Shown here piece by piece: positions 1 through 6,160 of a DNA stretch of 7,318 bases. The notes below the pieces were generated by a model that did not search any database, was not told where the DNA came from, and worked only from the letters and a program-made list of their open reading frames with translations. The DNA lies in the NCBI GenBank assembly GCA_003235435.1, contig QJWF01000112.1:1-7318 (forward strand), read 5' to 3'. This stretch comes from Nitrosomonadales bacterium (lineage in GTDB: Bacteria; Pseudomonadota; Gammaproteobacteria; Burkholderiales; Gallionellaceae). Within the stretch, counting starts at the first letter, position 1. The number at the start of each line of letters is the position of its first letter. Position numbers and translations under genes: made by a program.

Positions 1-54
1 ATTCGATGCTTGAATATTTCGCAAGAAGATGTTGGGCTTGAAATTCCAATCCAT
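1..54 (-). CDS. Possible start of an unknown gene, cut by the window edge
   Basis: On the minus strand an ATG at 54 opens a frame that stays open to the window edge, giving 18 residues beginning MDWNFKPNIF. It starts 8 bases after the stop codon of the small gene at 63-182, a spacing typical of a translationally coupled operon. There is no clear Shine-Dalgarno sequence: the bases before the ATG are mostly T. The frame is blocked upstream by a stop at 127-129, so this ATG is the first good start. Eighteen codons are too few to recognise a family, and the frame could be open by chance. Confidence 0.3.
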   Translation of the reverse strand, partial: MDWNFKPNIFLRNIQASN

Positions 55-62
55 GAAAAAAC

Positions 63-182
63 TCAGGAAACTGCCTTGACCACAACGTAAAAACCCTGGT
101 CGCGCAACTCTTGGGCCTTCTGCATATCAGCCACAACAGTGTAACGCAGGACACCGTGATAATAGACACATAGTTTGAACAT
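63..182 (-). CDS. Small unknown protein, 39 residues
   Basis: This minus-strand frame encodes 39 residues (MFKLCVYYHG... ending FYVVVKAVS). A Shine-Dalgarno sequence GGAGAG at 186-191 lies just before the ATG at 182. The same frame extends upstream to an ATG at 242, which would give 59 residues, but that ATG has GGAAG only one base before it, too close to act; the shorter start is preferred. The protein has one cysteine and no evident signal peptide. It alternates beta-prone segments (LCVYYHGVLRYTVV, FYVVV) with a short helix-like stretch (DMQKAQELRDQG), suggesting a tiny beta-alpha-beta unit. It lies 79 bases after the 82-residue gene on the same strand and was probably co-transcribed with it. 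I do not recognise the family; function unknown. Confidence 0.5.
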   Translation of the reverse strand: MFKLCVYYHGVLRYTVVADMQKAQELRDQGFYVVVKAVS

Positions 183-261
183 AATCTCTCCGCCAGCTTG
201 ATTTGCTCCTGACAAGGCGTTCCGTTCGCTGATGCTGCCCATACTTCCAGTACGTCAGAAG

Positions 262-510
262 TCAACGCTGGTATGAGTACATCTTTCTGAGGAATATCTC
301 CGAAACAGCCGAGGAAATATCTTCAGCAGAGTTCAGCGTTGGAAGTTCCGCAGCAAGGGCCATCTGTTCATCGGTCGGAATTTGCAAAAGTTGCTCGCAA
401 ACTAGGTCAACGGCAGGATTCCAGCCGGCGGACATAATCTCCTCGCCGTACTCGATATCCATAGCATCCTGTTCGATTTCGTAGCTGCTCATGTCCATAG
501 TGGTTTTCAT
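262..510 (-). CDS. Small acidic unknown protein, 82 residues
   Basis: A minus-strand gene of 82 residues. The start at 510 is well supported: AAGGAG lies seven bases upstream of the ATG. The protein is strongly acidic, with about 16 Asp/Glu against four Lys/Arg, three of which are clustered at the C-terminus (FLRKMYSYQR). The N-terminal 25 residues are rich in Met, Asp and Glu; the middle (about residues 33-58) looks helical. There is one cysteine (C38), and no signal peptide or membrane segment. It appears to be the first gene of a leftward cluster with the 39-residue gene. A small hairpin touches its ribosome binding site. I recognise no family. Soluble acidic proteins of this size can be adaptors or inhibitors, but nothing in the sequence decides that. 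Confidence 0.65.
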   Translation of the reverse strand: MKTTMDMSSYEIEQDAMDIEYGEEIMSAGWNPAVDLVCEQLLQIPTDEQMALAAELPTLNSAEDISSAVSEIFLRKMYSYQR

Positions 511-521
511 GACACATCTCC

Positions 522-537
522 TTCGGTTTACTCCGAA
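522..537 (-). promoter_or_regulatory. Hairpin abutting the ribosome binding site of the 82-residue gene
   Basis: Read on the minus strand, TTCGG-AGTAAA-CCGAA forms a five-base-pair stem with a six-base loop, and its 3' arm runs directly into GGAG of the Shine-Dalgarno sequence (CCGAAGGAG). In the mRNA the stem would take up the AA of AAGGAG and could stack against the ribosome site. The stem is short, so control of translation is only a possibility. Confidence 0.3.
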
Positions 538-630
538 TGATTACGGCTAACTTCTGCCGAACCTGAATTGGCGGAGTTGATGAATACCGAGCATATTGCA
601 TGCCAAAGCGAGAAACTATCACGCAACGAC

Positions 631-659
631 ATGAAAATATTGGCATTTAAGGTGGTCAA
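631..659 (-). promoter_or_regulatory. Candidate sigma70-type promoter for the leftward small-gene cluster
   Basis: On the minus strand TTGACC (654-659; five of six consensus bases) is followed after 17 bases by TTTCAT (631-636; four of six). Transcription would start near 624 and leave a leader of about 110 bases before the 82-residue gene. The -10 is weak, so this is tentative. Confidence 0.3.
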
Positions 660-692
660 TAGCATTATCAATTGCTATAGAAAAAGCTGTAA

Positions 693-721
693 TTGACAAT
701 TTCCTTCCATTCTTGTCTCAT
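693..721 (+). promoter_or_regulatory. Candidate sigma70-type promoter for the sorbosone-dehydrogenase-like gene
   Basis: A perfect TTGACA at 693-698 is followed after 17 bases by TCTCAT at 716-721 (four of six consensus bases). Transcription would begin near 728, about 77 bases before the ATG at 805. Together with the opposite-strand candidate at 631-659 it would make 511-804 a divergent promoter region. A small inverted repeat, ATAGCA (659-664) with TGCTAT (673-678), lies between the two. Confidence 0.4.
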
Positions 722-804
722 AAACGAGAAAAATTGTCTTCATAGCTTCGATAGTTTTCGACAAGTGCTAATGGCCAATAGTACTAATACCATCCGGAAT
801 TGAA

Positions 805-2031
805 ATGCCGAATAGAGCCTGTTTACTGTTTCTATTTTTTCTTTGGGCTGTGCCAGCGCATGGCGGTATGGCTGCGCTGGCATTTGAGCAGCAAGTGCTT
901 ATGCTCGATGGAAAAAGCATCTCTGTGCGCATACCCAAAGGCTACCAGCTGGAACTACTCAGCCTGATGGATACACCACGTATGATCAGGTTCGCCGCCA
1001 ATGGCGATTTATTCGCCGGTTCAAAATCAGGCAAAGTGTACCGGTTGCAACCTCCCTATACCAAACCTGAAGTGCTATTGCAGCTGGACGGGTACCCTCA
1101 CAGCGTGGCATTCCGCCAAGATGAAATATTGATTGCCCGCACCGACGGGCTATATCGAGCGCATTACCGACTGGGGCAAGCAAAGATAGATGCTGACGAA
1201 GTCAGGCTGCTAGCCGCTCTGCCGGGTGGCGGCGGGCATATCAGCCGCACGGTTGGGGTTGGTCCCGATGGGCGGGTGTATGTGAGTCTGGGAATCCAGG
1301 GCAATTGCAGCGACCAGTATCTTGGGTATGGCTACCCTTTCAAAGACCGACGCGGCGGAGTGCTGGTGTTACGTGAAGGCGGCAGCAAGGCGAGCTGGGA
1401 AGCCTTCGCATCGGGACTGCGAAACCCGGTGGGCTTCGATTGGCACCCGCAGACACTTGTATTGTATGCCAGCAATAATGGCCCGGACCATCAGGGATAC
1501 GAACAGCCGCCGGAATATTTCAGCCGGCTCAGCGCAGGCTCGTTCCATGGCATGCCGTGGTTTCAATTCGATGGCAAACAGATACGGCGTGACAATTGTA
1601 TTGCAGGCAAACCGCCTCGCGATATCGGTGAAGTGGTTGCACCTGCAGCTACTTTTCCGGCGCGCAATGCACCTATGGGAGTCGCTTTTGTTCCCGAGGG
1701 TGCTATGGATCCTCAATTGGAACTGGATGCAGTCGTCGCCCTGCATGGTTCATGGGCTACGCGGCCCGGTGGTGGTTTTTTTGGCAGCTCGGCCAGTCGC
1801 CGTCCGCCTAAGATTGTAGTGGTGCGGTTTCTCGATGGCGAGGCAATGCGTGTGGACGATCTGATCACCGGTTTTCAGCTTGCAGACGGTGAAAGGTGGG
1901 CAAGGCCAGTGGGTGTGGCAATAGGACCGGACGGCGCTCTTTACTTCACCAGTGACAGCGATATCAACGGGCTGTTCCGGCTGAAGCGGATTCCCTTGCA
2001 GGATAACGATCCGACGAAGGAAGGAAAATAG
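805..2031 (+). CDS. Exported sorbosone/glucose-dehydrogenase-like PQQ beta-propeller protein
   Basis: The 408-residue product begins with a hydrophobic export signal (about residues 5-20, after MPNR). The mature part looks like the six-bladed propeller of soluble quinoprotein glucose dehydrogenase and L-sorbosone dehydrogenases, which oxidise sugars or aldoses in the periplasm with PQQ and calcium. The motif HISRTVGVGPDGRVYVSLG (residues 145-163) carries a His matching the catalytic base of soluble glucose dehydrogenase, followed by Q165. GLRNPVGF (204-211) carries the Arg-Asn pair, NNGPDHQG lies at 224-231, HGSW at 314-317, and RPVGVAIGPDGALYFTSD at 367-384. The start is supported by the signal peptide, although the ribosome site (GGA at 796-798) is weak. 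The gene stands alone: no cytochrome or PQQ-synthesis gene adjoins it, and it converges on the ABC gene with ten bases between. Substrate unknown; the family call is firm, but quinoprotein activity is inferred. Confidence 0.82.
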   Translation: MPNRACLLFLFFLWAVPAHGGMAALAFEQQVLMLDGKSISVRIPKGYQLELLSLMDTPRMIRFAANGDLFAGSKSGKVYRLQPPYTKPEVLLQLDGYPHSVAFRQDEILIARTDGLYRAHYRLGQAKIDADEVRLLAALPGGGGHISRTVGVGPDGRVYVSLGIQGNCSDQYLGYGYPFKDRRGGVLVLREGGSKASWEAFASGLRNPVGFDWHPQTLVLYASNNGPDHQGYEQPPEYFSRLSAGSFHGMPWFQFDGKQIRRDNCIAGKPPRDIGEVVAPAATFPARNAPMGVAFVPEGAMDPQLELDAVVALHGSWATRPGGGFFGSSASRRPPKIVVVRFLDGEAMRVDDLITGFQLADGERWARPVGVAIGPDGALYFTSDSDINGLFRLKRIPLQDNDPTKEGK

Positions 2032-2041
2032 GATTCCCCAT

Positions 2042-3859
2042 TCAGACTTCGAATTGCAATTGCGCAAGACGCGCATAAAGCCCGCCCTGTTTGCGCAAAT
2101 CCTCGGGTGTGCCGATTTCGACGATGCGACCATGTTCCATTACCACAATACGATCTGCCCTTTGTACCGTTGCCAGACGGTGCGCAATGATAAGCGTTGT
2201 GCGCCCCTGCATCGCTGCATTCAGTCCCTGCTGCACAAGGATTTCAGATTCTGCATCCAGCGCACTGGTGGCTTCATCCAGCAATAACAGCGGGGCATTC
2301 TTCAATATCGCCCGCGCAATCGCGATGCGCTGGCGCTGCCCGCCGGACAAGCGGGTGCCGCGTTCGCCGAGAAATGTTTGGTATCCGTCCGGCAGGCGGT
2401 TGATGAATTCATCCACGAGCGCCGCCTTGGCAGCAGCTATCACATGTTCGTCGCTGGCCGAAGATTTGCCATAGCGAATATTATCCAATGCATCGGCGGA
2501 GAAGATCACCGGGTCTTGCGGCACGATTGCGATCTTGTCACGCAGATCATGCAACCCGAGTTGACGTATGTCCTGACCGTTGAACAGGATGCAACCCGCG
2601 CTCACATCGTAATATCGCAACAGGAGTTGAAACAACGTGGTCTTGCCGGCACCGGATGGTCCCACCAGAGCAACGCTTTCTCCGGGTGAGATATCCAGCG
2701 TGATCCCGTCCAAAGCAGCGATCTCCTGTCGCGCCGGATATCGGAAAGTGACTTGCTCAAAACATAGCGCTGCCTGTCTCGGCTGAGGCAATATCCGCGG
2801 AGCCGGCGTTTCTGCTATCGCAGATTCGGCATGCAACAGTTCAAGCAAGCGCTCAGCCGCACCCGCTGCACGCATTACGTCGCCCCAGACTTCCGCCATC
2901 GTGCCGACACCCCCCGCTACCAGGGCCGCGTAAAGGATGAACGAAGCCAATTGCCCACCGGTCATGCTGCCGTCATGCACCTGGTTTGCTCCAACCCATA
3001 GAACGAAAATGATAGTACCCATCACCGCGGTGATGATCAACGCCGTCATCGCCGCGCGCACCCGGGTGCGCCTGATCGCGGTAACGAAGCTTGCTTCCGT
3101 ACGGTCAGTGAAACGTCGGATTTCGCGTTGCTCCTGGGTATAAGCCTGCACGGTCGGTATCGCGTTGAGAATCTCTCCAGCAAGTGCAGAGGCATCTGCG
3201 ATCCTGTCCTGCGATTCACGCGACAGTTTTTTGACTTTGCGGCCTATGGCAAAAATAGGCACCATCAGCATTGCCATAAGGCCAAGGTTCAGTGAAAACA
3301 GATAAAGGCTGGTTACTGCCAGCATGATCATGCCACCGACGAACTGGAACACGCTGCGCAAGCCCATCGATATGGAACTACCTACCACAGTCTGGATTAA
3401 CGTGGTATCACCGGTCAGCCGTGATAGCACTTCACCGGTCTGCAATGTCTCGAAGAACTGCGGAGACTGCGCAAGGACCCTCCCATATACCGCACTGCGT
3501 ATGTCCGCAGTAACCCGCTCTCCCACCCAAGCCACAGTGTAATAACGCGCAGATACTGCCAGTGCCCACAAGCTGGCCATGCTGAACAGTAACGCAAAGT
3601 GCCCGTTCAAGCTCAGCGAACCCAGCATTCCCCCAGTGGTATCTTGCCGTTGCCCGAAACCGAAATCGATCAAATCGCGAAATGCCAGTGGTACCAGCAA
3701 TATCGTGGTGGAAGCCAGGCACAGCAGCACGAAAGCTAGCGTGATCCGTGCCCGATAGGGACGCAGAAAAGGCCACAAATTGCTCAATGACGACAGGCGC
3801 TGGGTGGTGACGGCAATTTTAACTGGACTGGAAATGATGGATTCCTTTTTCAGTGACAA
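2042..3859 (-). CDS. MsbA-related ABC exporter, fused permease and ATPase
   Basis: A 605-residue half-transporter expected to act in the inner membrane as a homodimer. The transmembrane domain covers roughly residues 30-335, with segments near 38-60, 87-110, 165-205 and 270-320. The nucleotide-binding domain follows with every key element: Walker A GPSGAGKT (400-407), Q-loop Q448, signature LSGGQ (504-508), Walker B LLLLDEA (524-530) with catalytic E529, D-loop SALD (532-535) and H-loop H560. SRLTGDTTLIQTVVGSS (146-162) and the stretch around SEVW/AEVWGD before the linker fit the MsbA-related subfamily of proteobacteria (TIGR02204, as I recall), whose substrate is not established. This is probably not MsbA itself. 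The frame contains no ATG or GTG near its beginning; TTG at 3859 is the likeliest start, without a visible Shine-Dalgarno sequence. It adds about 30 residues to the usual length, so TTG codons at residues 25 or 28 are alternatives. Confidence 0.88.
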   Translation of the reverse strand: MSLKKESIISSPVKIAVTTQRLSSLSNLWPFLRPYRARITLAFVLLCLASTTILLVPLAFRDLIDFGFGQRQDTTGGMLGSLSLNGHFALLFSMASLWALAVSARYYTVAWVGERVTADIRSAVYGRVLAQSPQFFETLQTGEVLSRLTGDTTLIQTVVGSSISMGLRSVFQFVGGMIMLAVTSLYLFSLNLGLMAMLMVPIFAIGRKVKKLSRESQDRIADASALAGEILNAIPTVQAYTQEQREIRRFTDRTEASFVTAIRRTRVRAAMTALIITAVMGTIIFVLWVGANQVHDGSMTGGQLASFILYAALVAGGVGTMAEVWGDVMRAAGAAERLLELLHAESAIAETPAPRILPQPRQAALCFEQVTFRYPARQEIAALDGITLDISPGESVALVGPSGAGKTTLFQLLLRYYDVSAGCILFNGQDIRQLGLHDLRDKIAIVPQDPVIFSADALDNIRYGKSSASDEHVIAAAKAALVDEFINRLPDGYQTFLGERGTRLSGGQRQRIAIARAILKNAPLLLLDEATSALDAESEILVQQGLNAAMQGRTTLIIAHRLATVQRADRIVVMEHGRIVEIGTPEDLRKQGGLYARLAQLQFEV

Positions 3860-3968
3860 CCATGAACTACTGTCATAGGTTTTTGCGTGATTTTACCGGT
3901 TGCCGTGACTCATGGTTGACTGAATTGCCACTGCCAAGTCCGATTACGTCAATAAAATTACCAATAAA

Positions 3969-3997
3969 TTGCTACACTTTTTTCAGCCAAGTATTAT
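3969..3997 (+). promoter_or_regulatory. Sigma70-type promoter upstream of the 28-residue gene
   Basis: TTGCTA (3969-3974; four of six consensus bases) and TATTAT (3992-3997; five of six) are separated by the optimal 17 bases. Transcription would start near 4004 and give a leader of about 110 bases before the ATG at 4114. The leader contains the palindrome GTTTAAAC (4030-4037). Transcription may continue into yajD, for which I see no convincing separate promoter. The rest of 3860-4113 holds no supportable gene. Confidence 0.5.
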
Positions 3998-4113
3998 CAT
4001 TCGCGCGCGTCGGTGGATACCAAGACTCGGTTTAAACTGACGGAATGGATTAGGTATTTGTCCAGAATAATTCACGAGCTTTCCGGGATGTAATCACTAC
4101 AAGGAGACCAATC

Positions 4114-4200
4114 ATGGCTAAAGGGCAGCAACGCAAGACCAAGGAAGCCAAGAAACCAAAGAAGCAGCCAACCCCGGCCAAGTTGCGCTTCAATCCCTGA
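4114..4200 (+). CDS. Tiny lysine-rich conserved-looking protein, 28 residues
   Basis: The frame encodes 28 residues beginning MAKGQQRKTKEAKKPKK and ending LRFNP. Translation signals are excellent: AAGGAG at 4101-4106, seven bases before the ATG, with a good promoter further upstream. Ten residues are Lys or Arg and only one is acidic, so the peptide is highly basic and probably unstructured alone. From memory, short proteins starting MAKGQ-R-x-x-K-E-x-KKPK are common, unnamed hypothetical proteins in proteobacteria, often somewhat longer than this. Binding to nucleic acid or ribosomes would fit the charge but is only a guess. A GC-rich hairpin follows the stop codon, and yajD begins 132 bases downstream on the same strand. 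The gene is short enough to be missed by most gene finders. Confidence 0.7.
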   Translation: MAKGQQRKTKEAKKPKKQPTPAKLRFNP

Positions 4201-4212
4201 ATCGCTAACCTC

Positions 4213-4226
4213 GGCCCTGAGGGGCC
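4213..4226 (+). terminator. GC hairpin after the 28-residue gene, weak terminator candidate
   Basis: GGCCC-TGAG-GGGCC makes an all-GC five-base-pair stem with a four-base loop, 12 bases after the stop codon at 4200. The next bases are TCATTAATAA, not a T run, so it is at best an inefficient intrinsic terminator; it could also protect the 3' end of a processed mRNA or allow read-through into yajD. Confidence 0.35.
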
Positions 4227-4332
4227 TCATTAATAATGACTGCCATCTATCGGAACAAGTTGAACCAATGACGGCCGACTGGTCTTTGGTATCAGGCACA
4301 GAATCGGCAAGGAAAGGTCAAGGCACCAATTC

Positions 4333-4707
4333 ATGCCCAAACTTACTAAACCTGACAACGCTCGCCTCGACCGTATCGTAGCCACAGCACGCAAGCTAAG
4401 AGCCGAGCGCGAAGCCACCTATCGCGAGCGGGCGCTCAAGTTGTTTCCTTGGATCTGCGGTCGATGTGGCCGCGAATTTACCGGAGCACGCCTGCGCGAA
4501 CTGACGGTGCACCACAAGGACCATGATCACGACAACAACCCGGAGGATGGCAGCAACTGGGAACTGTTGTGCCTGTATTGCCACGATAACGAGCACATGC
4601 GCTTGCTGGAACGACAGGGACGGCCGCCAGATACTAGAAGTACGCCTTCCCCGGCAACACACAATCCTTTCGCCAAACTGAAAACGCTGCTGAAAGACGA
4701 GGATTAG
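4333..4707 (+). CDS. yajD: YajD-type HNH nuclease family protein
   Basis: A 124-residue cytoplasmic protein that closely matches my memory of E. coli YajD (about 115 residues), a broadly conserved HNH-domain protein of uncertain role. The core runs from YRERALKLFPW (30-40) through CGRCGREF (42-49), LTVHHKDHDHDNNPEDGSNW (57-76) and LLCLYCHDNEH (78-88). C42, C45, C80 and C83 form the likely structural zinc site; H60/H61, N75 and H84 or H88 supply the HNH active-site pattern. The C-terminal NPFAKLKTLL (111-120) is also typical. Compared with YajD it has roughly 14 more residues in a basic N-terminal helix (about 12-30). The start has AAGG at 4320-4323, nine bases upstream. It shares a strand with the 28-residue gene and converges on the cytochrome-porin gene. 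Nuclease activity is inferred from the fold. Confidence 0.88.
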   Translation: MPKLTKPDNARLDRIVATARKLRAEREATYRERALKLFPWICGRCGREFTGARLRELTVHHKDHDHDNNPEDGSNWELLCLYCHDNEHMRLLERQGRPPDTRSTPSPATHNPFAKLKTLLKDED

Positions 4708-4708
4708 G

Positions 4709-4770
4709 CGCTGAGCCTGCAACAACGTAACCAGCTGTCAACCCGGTGAGATATCACCCTGATCTCAGCG
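4709..4770. repeat. Nested inverted repeats between convergent yajD and cytochrome-porin genes
   Basis: An outer pair, CGCTGAG (4709-4715) and CTCAGCG (4764-4770), encloses an inner perfect hairpin, GGTGA-GATA-TCACC (4745-4758). A competing pair, GAGAT (4748-4752) with ATCTC (4762-4766), overlaps the inner one. The structure begins right after the yajD stop and ends 23 bases from the stop of the opposing gene, where a two-way terminator would be expected. Neither strand has a T run after a stem, so classical intrinsic termination is doubtful. Confidence 0.35.
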
Positions 4771-4793
4771 AAATCATCGTGCCAGTCGAGGCT

Positions 4794-6119
4794 TCACCAG
4801 CCAGCTTCGAGCTGCAGCGTGTATATACTGGTCTGATCTCCAACCGCATTGCGCGAGGATCCTTTGTACTTGCTGTAGTTGGCGTGCAACGCCACGTTCA
4901 TCGCCAAGTCATATACGGCGGTAAACGTCAGCGCATCATCCCCATTGGCGGTTGCTACATCGCCATTGTTCGCCTTGCGGTATGCTGCGCCCAAGCTGAA
5001 TACATTTGGGATCACGCTGTAATCGGCTCCCAGGGTGAACGCCTTGCGATCCGTCGCGTCGGCACCGTAGATGCTGCCAACGGCGGCGGTGGTTACAACA
5101 GGCGCTTTCGCATATTGGGCATAAACACCCAAATCATTATTCCCGACCGAACCATGAGCCTGGAAATCGGCATAGGTCTGCTTGGTTTCCCATAGAGATG
5201 CTACAACTGGCGGGGCAGCATAAACAGAATCGTTAATAAGCGATTCTCCACCCATCACGCCGAAACCGACCACCATGTCCCAATCCCTGATGCTTGGCGT
5301 GGCGGCAATTCGAAAGTATCTGGAACTCATGTCAAAGGAATTGATCGATGAGCCGTTGCCGCCCATGGCATAGTTGGGTGACCACTTGGTGAAATTGACA
5401 TAGCCATAATCGTTCTGCGCAACCAGCGCAAAGCCGGTAGCAGCACCGGTATTTGCACCACTGCCAACAAGAGGGACGACAAGACCGGCAAGATTATTTC
5501 TGTCTGCGTTGTACTGTACCGCAGAAGTCTCACGGCGGTGCTCAGCCCAACGGTTGGAACGCAACACGCCGCCGCTGGACAGTTCATAACCGTACTGAAC
5601 GCCTTGCGCATCGGTGGTGAATGGGATGATTGACAGCCTGGTTTCACCCGCGTCGAACATGATCGGGATCTTGAGGCCGGCCATCAGCGAACCTGATGCA
5701 GCTACTGTATTTCCCTCGAACAAGAAGCCGATGTTGTCGCCCACACGACCACCGAAGAACAGGCTTAACTCGTCGCCAAATTGCAACTGACCATCCCCCA
5801 GAGTATTGGCTGTTCCTGCCGCCACATTATTAGTAGCAGCAGTATTGTCTTTCTGGTACCTGACTTTTACCAGAATCGCACCGTTTAGGGTGTCAGGAAT
5901 GGTAAGGCTTTCACCTTCCACCTTGCCTTGCGCCCCCATCATCGTGTAGCCGCTCGCCTTGAACTCTCTGCCGAATTTATTCAAAACCGGAAAGTGTTGC
6001 TGATGGCATGCCGAACAGGCCATGCCGGTCTGGCGCGCAAATGATGGCAAAGCAACCGCTTCCGGAGCAAACACCGCTGCGGCGAACGCGGCAAACGCCA
6101 TCATGATGATCTTATCCAT
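4794..6119 (-). CDS. Cyc2-like outer-membrane monoheme cytochrome-porin fusion
   Basis: A 441-residue precursor. The signal peptide covers residues 1-23 (MDKIIMMAFA..., cleavage after AVA). The mature N-terminus LPSFARQTGMACSACHQQHF holds the only c-type heme motif, CSACH (C35, C38, axial H39), followed by FGREFKASGYTM (49-60). The remaining 370 or so residues alternate polar and aromatic residues with Gly- and Asn-rich turns, as in a beta-barrel, and end in LQLEAGW with a terminal aromatic residue used for barrel assembly. This layout is that of Cyc2-type proteins, which carry electrons from extracellular Fe(II) across the outer membrane; related FARQTG-type proteins also occur in bacteria not known to oxidise iron, so the electron donor is inferred. 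The start at 6119 is chosen over an in-frame ATG at 6293 because AAAGGAAAG lies just upstream and the signal peptide follows at once. It is divergent from rpoH. Confidence 0.78.
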   Translation of the reverse strand: MDKIIMMAFAAFAAAVFAPEAVALPSFARQTGMACSACHQQHFPVLNKFGREFKASGYTMMGAQGKVEGESLTIPDTLNGAILVKVRYQKDNTAATNNVAAGTANTLGDGQLQFGDELSLFFGGRVGDNIGFLFEGNTVAASGSLMAGLKIPIMFDAGETRLSIIPFTTDAQGVQYGYELSSGGVLRSNRWAEHRRETSAVQYNADRNNLAGLVVPLVGSGANTGAATGFALVAQNDYGYVNFTKWSPNYAMGGNGSSINSFDMSSRYFRIAATPSIRDWDMVVGFGVMGGESLINDSVYAAPPVVASLWETKQTYADFQAHGSVGNNDLGVYAQYAKAPVVTTAAVGSIYGADATDRKAFTLGADYSVIPNVFSLGAAYRKANNGDVATANGDDALTFTAVYDLAMNVALHANYSKYKGSSRNAVGDQTSIYTLQLEAGW

Positions 6120-6137
6120 AAACTTTCCTTTTTTAAA

Positions 6138-6150
6138 CAATATGATATTG
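6138..6150. promoter_or_regulatory. Perfect 13-base palindrome just upstream of the cytochrome-porin gene
   Basis: CAATAT-G-ATATTG is a perfect dyad with a one-base centre. It lies 19 bases before the start codon and directly upstream of the A-rich ribosome site. It could be an operator for a dimeric regulator or a small mRNA hairpin; the AT content makes the RNA stem weak. The regulator is not identifiable from this sequence. Confidence 0.3.
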
Positions 6151-6160
6151 CTTGTCGGTC

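Noticed and set aside
183..242. Longer, 59-residue version of the small gene, starting at 242
   Set aside because: The GGAAG before the ATG at 242 is only one base away, whereas the ATG at 182 has GGAGAG in usable range; kept only as an alternative start.
601..645. Inverted repeat TGCCAA (601-606) with TTGGCA (640-645) as an operator
   Set aside because: Six-base arms 33 bases apart are easily found by chance and do not fit a usual dimer spacing.
1322..1819. Plus-strand frame of 165 residues inside the dehydrogenase gene
   Set aside because: It overlaps entirely with a well-supported family member in another frame and has no recognisable motif or start signal.
3853..4035. Plus-strand 60-residue frame in the ABC upstream region
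   Set aside because: Overlaps the beginning of the ABC gene and crosses the promoter of the 28-residue gene; no ribosome site or coding character.
4236..4271. An 11-codon frame between the 28-residue gene and yajD
   Set aside because: No ribosome site and too short to separate from chance.
4746..5195. Plus-strand frame of 149 residues
   Set aside because: It lies antisense within the cytochrome-porin gene, with no ribosome site or recognisable domain; a shadow of the biased codons on the other strand.
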